A stretch of 64,000 bases of DNA, from positions 936,201 through 1,000,200 of the forward strand of contig PJRA01000509.1 of NCBI GenBank assembly GCA_016987375.1, written 5' to 3'. How positions within the stretch are numbered: position 1 is the first letter of the stretch; each line of letters starts with the position of its first letter. The translations under genes and the position numbers were made by a program. This document shows positions 56,229 to 64,000 of the stretch, one piece after another. Below the pieces are notes generated by a model that did no database searches, was not told where the DNA came from, and saw only the letters and a program-made list of their open reading frames with translations. The DNA is from Brachionus koreanus (Eukaryota > Rotifera > Eurotatoria > Ploima > Brachionidae).

Positions 56229-57932
56229 TTAAAAATACATTTCGGGACTTTGTTCCCTCTTCAAATTGCATTTTCTTAGAAATTCTTGTCCGACCATATG
56301 AATCCATTTATTACTAACCCATTTGGTGCCAAACAAAACAGGACACGCCGCATGACGTGTTCTATAATCGCCATCTCCACTTGGGTGCAAATTGTACCAA
56401 AATGCTGCCGAACGTCTCTTAGGATTGACTCTTACTCCTATAGGAGGAAAAACAGTTGCTCCACCAACTTCAGGGGTCTCCAAGTAAAAAAGCCATGTGG
56501 CTATTCTATTTCCGATCTCGGAACCAAACGCATCACCAGGATCACTTTTCTAGAAAAAATTTAAAACAAAAATTTTTTCTTATAAAATTTACTCTTGCAA
56601 AATCAAAGTGAGGTTCATATTGTCCACCAATACCATAGTTAGCTATTTGCCATTCTTCAGCTGTGCTCATGCTTAGATTTGTAACCGCTGTTAGTAGACT
56701 AGTCAAATTAACCAGAGTTGGATGTTCATTGTCAGTCAACCAGCCACTTTTGCTTATCCGATACTCAGCTGTTTCATATTGGCCAGTTATTGGACTCCTT
56801 ACAATTGCTCTTTTAAGTTTAGGCAATGCCAGCTCTTTCATGATTTGAATTTGTTTTTCAGTTATTATGTCATGAAAAAGCCATATTTTAGGATCATCAT
56901 TAACTAGTTCTTCCTTTACTGGAGCTATCTTTAACATTGGATGATAGGTTGCGTAGCGGCAAAATAAATTTTTTGATTTTTTACTATCTTTGGGATCTTC
57001 TCTGCACAAAGATTCATACACATCCCTTTCAATTCCAAGTACATTTTCAGGTCGATTATTTTTAAAAACAAATGGATTGTTTTCCAAAAGTGTTGAGTCT
57101 TCCAAATCACCTTGAAGCTTTTTTTTGTAATTTTTTAGCTCTTTTTGAAAATAGTCAATGTTAAACTGAGCTCGTTCATGATCAGGTTCAATGGTCAATA
57201 TTTTTTTAGTCAAATCCAGTGCATGCTTTAAATTACCTTGCTAGAAAAAAAATTTAATTATTTTTAATTTAAAATAATATTTTTTACTTTAGCTGTAGTA
57301 AAAGCATAGTAGTCCAACACTTGGACAACATTTACCGAAGGCTTATCACCTTCGAATTCAAGCTGAACCAATGACTCATTCATCCATCTAAGAGCATGAT
57401 AATAGTCCTGATTTTCATAAGCTACTCGGCCTAACTCAAAGCATTCGAATGCAGTTAATGGTCTAGATGGATGATGTGTCTTTAGCTTTCCGAGTCTTAT
57501 TTGATCAGGTCTTAGCAAATAGGTGTCCTCAAGTCGATGCATGGCTTTTATTACACCATCGTAATCTTCGTTACTTGGAAGAAAAAATTCTTCTTTTATG
57601 TCACGAACAAACTTTTTCAATTCGTCCATAGTGTTCAAGTTATCCACAAAATTTTGTAGATCTTTGACCATAAGTTTTATTAAAAGAAATGCATTGACTG
57701 GATTACCGATTATATTTTCTTGGTTGTCGGATTCTTGCGAAAATTTTTTAAACTCCTCAACAACTTTTTTAGCTTCATTGAGACGTTGTTCACAGAATTG
57801 ACTGAATTTTTGTAAGCTTTCAGTGACTAAATGTTGCGATGCTGCCAGACGTTTCATTTCTTCGTAGGAAGTAAACATCTCTGAGCGGACTGTGCCCAAA
57901 TAAAGCGCAATTAAGAGGCTTAACAATTTCAT
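56229..57932 (-). CDS. Prolyl 4-hydroxylase subunit alpha
   Basis: Three exons, 57932-57288, 57240-56593 and 56549-56229, give 537 residues (vertebrate P4HA1 has 534). A signal peptide (MKLLSLLIALYLGTVRS) is followed by the helical N-terminal dimerisation domain, the TPR-type peptide-substrate domain (about 145-240) and the C-terminal 2-oxoglutarate/Fe(II) oxygenase domain. The iron ligands are visible: His426 and Asp428 in YEPHFDF and His497 in TRHAACPVL. Lys507 (GTKW) is the 2-oxoglutarate-binding residue. The enzyme hydroxylates prolines in X-Pro-Gly of procollagen in the endoplasmic reticulum, in a tetramer with PDI. All key residues are intact, so it should be active. No PDI gene is nearby. 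Confidence 0.95.
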
Positions 57933-60900
57933 GCTTAAATTTAAAATGATTTTTTCTTGATTCTATTTTTGAAGTTAAAACTAGAGCATTAGATTTTAAT
58001 AATAAATTGTAATTTAGAGCCTTACAATCATTGTTTTTTATTCTATAGGATAGAAAAAAATCGATATATTATAAATGCTCGGTAATCAATGATTTCAATT
58101 ATTTGGGGTTATCAGCATATACCGCTGAATAAAGGTCAGACATACAGTGTTTATCATTATCATTTTCAGACTTATGTGTTTATTCAGAGATTTTCTTTTC
58201 AATATTTTTATATTTATACATTTTTTATCTAAAAAATTCCTCATAGATCAAAAAAAGGAATAAAATTTATTAAAATTAGAATGCTTAAATAAAAAAAAAT
58301 ATTTTCATAAACTAATTAGAAGAGCTAAACTAACTTTAAATGATATTAATTTGTTTATTATTTGGCAAAAAAAACTAGATGCTGATTTAAATATTATTTC
58401 AGGAACCAGAAAAAGCACATGTAATGAGTATTTTCATCTAAATAAAGGAAGATATTTAGCCATATTTTAACAATAATAGAAATTTTCTAGAATTTTTTCT
58501 ATTTAAATTAATGTCAAGTTTTCAAATCAATAATTATACGGAAACTCACGGATTTAAAAAAAAATAAAGATCACAAAATTCTTCTGAAAAGAAGAAATTA
58601 ATTTTAATGCTTTGTTCAATTAAAACACGAGAAAGTCTGGCTGTTTATTAATAAAAATTTCAAATTTAGTTATGCAGACTAACTTAAATATTTTTTCTGA
58701 AAAATAAAGTAAAAATTTTCTAAAAATTTAAAATAAGATGCTTAGTTTTTAAAAGTTATTTTATGAAATTTTATTTCTATCAAAAAATATTTAACTTTAA
58801 ATTTTTTAGAAAGGGATATAAAAATCCCACCGGAAAAAAATTCATGTCTCAAGTAAAACTAACATATCAAATATTTATTGGTATTAATTTCTTTTCTATA
58901 TCTAATTTGACTCTAAATAAAGAAATTGCATCACTTTTGGACCTAAAAACCCCAATATAAAAAGAATCAAGAAATTGAAATCTATTCAAAAAAATTAAAT
59001 GAGATTTTCTTATTATCTTCTAGTAATTAACACTATAAGCACCAAAGCAGTCATTTTGGCTCTTTTGAAAAATTTTAAAATCCTCGTATTTTTTGAATAG
59101 ATTTTTCAAATGAATGTTTCTTTTTTGATTCATGTAGATATTAAAATTTTCTTTAAAAAATAATATTACTTTATAAAATTATCATAGTTTTTTTGTAAAA
59201 TATTTGTGAATTAAAAAACCGTGAAAAGATGCTTGGTACTTCTAGTGTTATAAAATTTTAAAACCATCAGTACTAAAATAGTTCAAATATGTATTTTAGC
59301 TATTTTAAAAAGTTTTAAAAAAGTCAATTTTTTTTCATTTAACAAACTTTAAATTTATAATTTTATAGTTTAATTTAACAATCAGACAAAATTTAATTAT
59401 GGCATTTTAATTTCGAGGTCACAAATTTTCAAAAAAAATTATACTAAAAAATTTGCTTAATTTGCTTTGATAAATTTAATGAATAATTTTAAAACGATTA
59501 AAATCAAATAAATTAGATCTTGAAAATAAAATGCCAAAATTAGTCCATAGTGTTAAATATAGCAAGGAATGCAATTTAAACTTCATTAGCTATGACATTC
59601 TTGTCTCAAATGATTTTTAGTATTTACAAGCGTATTTTTATAGAAGCTTAAATTTTCAAAAATTCAGCTAAACAAATTTTTAGTAATAAATTGAAATGTT
59701 ATTTTTATCCTTTATTTAACTTACTATGGAAAATATTCTTCTTATTAATAATTAAATACTGCAAAAAAAAGAAAAATAAATTCAAATTTTATTTTTTCAA
59801 ATCGTTTTTAATTAAAAGTAATTTTTAGATTATTTAGAGAAAAAATTATCAAATCCTTTCTCTGTTGATTATTTAACTAGACAACAACAAAAAAGTGTCG
59901 ATGCATAAAATTTAATGCTTCTGAGACCAATTTATTTGCTCAGAAATAATTACTTTGAACTAAAATTCTAATTTCAATACCAATCAATTCAAATTTAATT
60001 CCTGTGATTGTGAAAATACTGTTCGGAAATTAAATACTTAGATACGAAAGCAATTGGCTTTAGATTTGCATTTTATTTTTTAGGGAAATGGCTCTAAAAT
60101 TATCTAAATGAAATTGAATCGAAGTAAAGGGCAAAGCTCAACTTTTAATCAGAATATATCAGATTTAAATGGAAATTTTTATAAATTTAAGCTTAATTAA
60201 GTCGGATATTGAAAAAAAAAAAATTGTAAATATTATTATGTAACAAATATATTCAGCTTTTATTTACGAAATAAATCCCATATGATACCAAATGGTAGTA
60301 ATGAAAAAAAAAACAATATTATTTAATTATCAAAATGAATTAAATGAGAGAATGCATTGAGCCATAGTGATTAGTTCTAAAATAAACAGTATTAATTTTA
60401 AAGAAATTTATGTAAAAATTAAAATTTTTTTTTATTTTTTTCAGGTTCATATTTGCTTTGCATGTAACTTGGATTATTTCAAAAAGCTTAGTTTTATTCA
60501 AAAACAAACATTTCTTAAAAAATATTTTAAAAATTTCAATCATGTTTCATGCCAAAATAATTAGAATTAAAAACCAGCTAGATGAAATGTTTTCCAATTC
60601 AATCACAGGTCTTATTTTCTTAAGATGTTCATTTATCTTTTTTTTTAAATTATTATAGCCTATTTAAATTAATGAAAAATACGAAGTTTTTGCCAGTGTA
60701 TTAAATAAAATTATTTTTTTAACTTCCAATGTATTTACCTGTCTATTTGTTCAACGCCATTTATAATTCTTTATACGGATTCACCTAAATCCCGTGTTTG
60801 AGAATATTTTAAACACCGAAAAGACAACTTCTTCAGTTTATTCGCAATGTTTTTTGGTGACGTTTCAAAAAAAAAAATCTAGTTAATTCAAATAGTTTGT

Positions 60901-62120
60901 TGTGTTGAAAGAAAAAACATTGAATAACTTGAAAGTTGGCAAAATTCAAAATAAATTCGAATAGAGCTATTTTATCAAGAAAAAAGGTTTTTTTTCTAGT
61001 CCCTAAATTTCATTTTCGCTTCAACCAACAAAATTTTTTATAATATTTTGACAGATAAAAATTTTTAGCTCAAAATTACATAACAATTATTGGAAAAATT
61101 AATTAGTCTTTTAGATTTGAACGACTATAAACGCCTTCACTAGCTAAATTATCCGAATTTCTTAATTAGTTACAGAAGCCTTTTTTATTTGCATACTCCT
61201 GCTTAAATGCTTTCAATTGAATTTTAAGCGTTTCTGAATTTTTTTAACTTAGCAAGAATAGGCTGACTTAAAAATGCCAAATTCGAGAATCAATTTGAAC
61301 AAAAACGTAGGTCATACTAAAATACCATAAAGTTAATACAAGCTGCTTTTACATGTTTTTTTTGATTCTCAAATAAAAATTAGTTGGTTTTTTGCATAAA
61401 ATAGCAAATTTTATTTTAAAGTGATTATTTTACGATCACCAATTTATGGAAAATGTATTTAGATTTGTTTTTTTTTCTTTTTGAAAAAAGTTTTTTAATG
61501 TTTTTTAATAGAGCACAAAATAGAAAATTAATTTAAATTCTTAAAAATTAAGAAAGCTAAAAATATTTTAATTTTTATATTTATTAATATTTGAGTGTTT
61601 TATTTTACTTTTTTTCTTTCAATCTTCAAGACACCACTATAGAATAAACAAGTTTACCTTTACCTTTAATTTTTTTAAAACAAAAATTTCGAAACTTGCA
61701 GTATGAAAATTTTTATCTCATCAAATTCAATTTTCGATTATTTAGAACCATTAATTTTGAAATTTATCATTAGTTTTTATTTTTTTTTTTTTAGATTAAA
61801 TAAAAGTCTTCTCTCAAATTTTTTTTTTATTTTTAAAATCAAAAAATTACTTTGAAAATAAAAAATAAATTTGAAAAGACTGTAAACTGTTGTTCAAACT
61901 AATTTATTCAAGCTTTTCGCTTTGAACAAAGCAAAGATAGAAATTAAAAGTCGACCTTAGCTTTTAGGGTACAAAAATTGATATCTTTAAACTGAGTGAT
62001 TCATTTGTAATCCTACACTCAGCTAGCAATTAACACTTTGTTCTTAGATTTTTGTTTAATTGAAGCATTTTTTTTAAAACTATCATTAAATTTTTTTAAT
62101 TAAAAAAAAAGAGATAAAAT
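57933..62120. other. 4.2-kb AT-rich intergenic stretch
   Basis: Very A/T-rich. The open frames at 58763-58960 and 60340-60658 lack splice, start or composition support. No mobile element recognised. Confidence 0.5.
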
Positions 62121-62191
62121 TTGTTTAAATTTTGTTTAAATAAACGGAAAAATTACGCAACTGACAGCATAAAATTGAAAATTTTATTTAG

Positions 62192-63485
62192 GATGCGGTC
62201 TCAGGTGAACAACGAGTTTGATTTGTACTCCATATTGAGTGAAATGCAAACGGAGCGAAAAAAAGACAAAAGCAAACCCAAGCGTCATGCAATAACACAT
62301 CAAAAAGTCCTAACCGCTTCACTACTAGATTCACATTACACCGATGGAAACTCGAGCTGGTGTTCACTCCAGTCAAAAATGGATTTGTATAGAACAAAAA
62401 TCTCATGCATAGGTAGCTCACTAAAGGATTTGGGACCAGGCGAACCGATATCTTTTGACTTTGAACCTTTTTCTACCAGATTAAAATTGATGTGTAAACT
62501 AATTATTATCATACAAGGCGCTGTGTACGAACGATCTGGTCCACCAAAATTAGTCCAAGACCGGTCGGTTCAGTTTCCTGAAGCATCCGAAAATATGAAA
62601 ATCAAATCAAATAGCTTGGAAGATCTGTTAGAAGAGGTCAAATTGCCGTATATGCCGGAGAGCAAAAAAGCGGTCTTCAACTCACGTTTGAAGAGAAGCA
62701 ATTCTCGTTTGGCTGAGAAGCGCTTGCGCAACAAATCATTGACAAGCAATTGCTTGAGCGATGACGAATCGACTACTAGTTCTTATGTTGAGGAGAGCTT
62801 GACCATTAGATACTATGACACTGAACACTATTTTAAATTTAGACTCAGCGGATCAAATAAAGACTACACAAGTCTGCCTTATTACCAATACGGCTCAAAA
62901 CCAGCAGTGTTTTCGGACAAGTCTACACACACTATCGATCAAAAAATAAGAAATCAATCGACTTCAACTGATGACTTGATAAATGACTCGGCCATGGGCT
63001 ATTTTTCTAAGAGACAACTAATGTCTTCGCAGACTTTGTTTGAAAAATCTACTTTTGTGAAAAATTCAGAGACCAATTTTGAAACATTGAAAAGCAGTTA
63101 CATTCCAATAGAAATTGAGGCAAATTTGGCTCGAATTGAGTCCGATCCGGACAGTGATATTTATGATAATAAGCATGCCAAAGGAAGTGAAGATTTCGAA
63201 CGGTTTTCAAACAAAGTGTTTAGAAGTGAAAAAAATGATAGAATTGACAGAATTTTGGAAACGCTTGATGAAAATTTATTAGAAAGACTGAGAGCTGGAC
63301 CGAAAAAATCTACAGAATGGTCGATGTTTAGTAAAAATGATAAAGATATGACAAAAAAGTCAACAAGCTATGATCCGGATTTAAAATCTTCTTCGACTAG
63401 GACAATTTGCACGACCACTGTAACCACTAAAACAAGCTCAACGACATCATCGACAGAAGTCACCAAAACAATAAGCACAAATTAA
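62192..63485 (+). CDS. Ser/Thr-rich protein of unknown function
   Basis: An acceptor (TTTAG at 62187-62191) is followed by GATG, so the ATG at 62193 is either the start or lies just inside an exon. From there 430 residues run to the TAA. The base composition is clearly coding. Features are a basic region with KKDKSKPKRH, a cluster RLKRSNSRLAEKRLRNKS that could act as a nuclear or phosphorylation-controlled signal, many SST/STS stretches, and a Thr/Ser tail (TTTVTTKTSSTTSSTEV). No membrane segment or known domain is evident; one hydrophobic patch (MCKLIIIIQGAV) is short. A cytoskeletal or signalling scaffold is possible but unproven. An upstream exon may exist. Confidence 0.6.
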
Positions 63486-64000
63486 ATTGAGATTAGTAAT
63501 TTTTTTTTAGTTTTTTTTTTTCTAGATAGATATATTTAGAAATAAATATTCTGATATTTTTAAATTTGCATTATTTTTAATTTAAAATAGCTTGCAAACA
63601 AATTTTTTTAATAAAATATTAATCCAGATTATTCTTTTGATAGAAGATGCAAGAAAAGTTTTACAAGATTAGTTTTTAATTATTAACAAAGTATTCTGTC
63701 TGGGCTCATTTCTTCCTGGAGTTTAGAAGTTTAATTAGACCAAAATTTAAATCATTTATAAAATTTATTAAATTTTGATACGTTAAAAATAAACTAAATT
63801 TTTATTTATTTTTTGCAGTTTTAATTTTGAAAAAACAAGTTTTTAGTTTTTTTTAATTTTTGAACTACCAACCTTTAATAATAATAATAGTTAATATTCT
63901 ACGGTCAAGTTTAGTTTAACTAAACTGACAAAGCAGGAAGACTAACGTAATCCCGCTATAGTAGACTTTTCGTTATTTTTGTTTCTACCGACATTGTCCA
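63486..64000. other. AT-rich end of window
   Basis: Nothing coding is recognised. From about 63895 the sequence becomes less AT-rich and has a near-perfect palindrome GTTTAGTTTAACTAAAC, possibly the edge of another repeat or gene. Confidence 0.4.

Noticed and set aside
62476..62520. Possible 24-base intron in the Ser-rich gene
   Set aside because: Far shorter than any other intron here, and the frame stays open through it.
1..64000. CRISPR arrays, bacterial operons or phage-type systems
   Set aside because: No regularly spaced repeats and no bacterial-style gene clusters; the genes are spliced animal genes.

Overview
This is a eukaryotic nuclear window: very AT-rich (repeated poly-A/poly-T throughout), with compact genes whose introns are often only 35-60 bp and use plain GT-AG sites, and with many decayed mobile elements. 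The proteins are animal-type: a delta-like protocadherin, a collagen-type prolyl 4-hydroxylase alpha subunit, Tom40, DJ-1/PARK7, an SCaMC-type carrier, a CFAP141-like cilium protein and a peritrophin-type chitin-binding protein. The AT bias, small introns, chitin-binding and WSC/PKD/EGF proteins and the style of LINE remnants fit a small invertebrate, most likely a monogonont rotifer (Brachionus-like). That assignment is inference.

Layout. 1-5000: end of an unrecognised gene, two LINE 3' ends with CTA tails, then a five-exon ATP-Mg/Pi-type mitochondrial carrier. 7.2-10.2 kb: a secreted chitin-binding protein (-), a three-exon CFAP141-like gene (-), a dead mariner transposase and a gene for an Ala/Pro/Ser 18-bp-repeat protein. 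10.9-11.5 kb: an inverted-repeat element. 12.2-15.2 kb: a five-exon coiled-coil gene with a row of TQT motifs (+), convergent with two tandem DJ-1 paralogues (-). 16-24.4 kb: inverted-repeat elements, a partial unknown gene, and a four-exon nuclear-type gene (-) whose introns hold a LINE and an inverted-repeat element. 25-29 kb: LINE debris, one piece split by a foldback element with a target-site duplication. 29.3-33.4 kb: a tail-anchored coiled-coil gene. 33.6-38.3 kb: LINE, mariner and DIRS-like remnants around Tom40 (-). 38.3-45.2 kb: a long gene-free stretch with less AT-rich islands and a TATA-type promoter candidate, ahead of a protocadherin (45.2-48.6 kb). 52.4-57.9 kb: a WSC/PKD/EGF membrane protein, a small helical protein and prolyl 4-hydroxylase alpha (-). 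62.2-63.5 kb: a Ser-rich unknown protein.

The genes are ordinary single eukaryotic transcription units, and nothing suggests an operon or a multi-gene cassette. The points most worth a second look are the TQT array plus RVxF motif, the asymmetric DJ-1 tandem pair, the WSC/PKD/EGF receptor-like protein and the nested mobile elements. Exon models come from reading GT-AG sites and reading-frame phase by eye, without transcript evidence.
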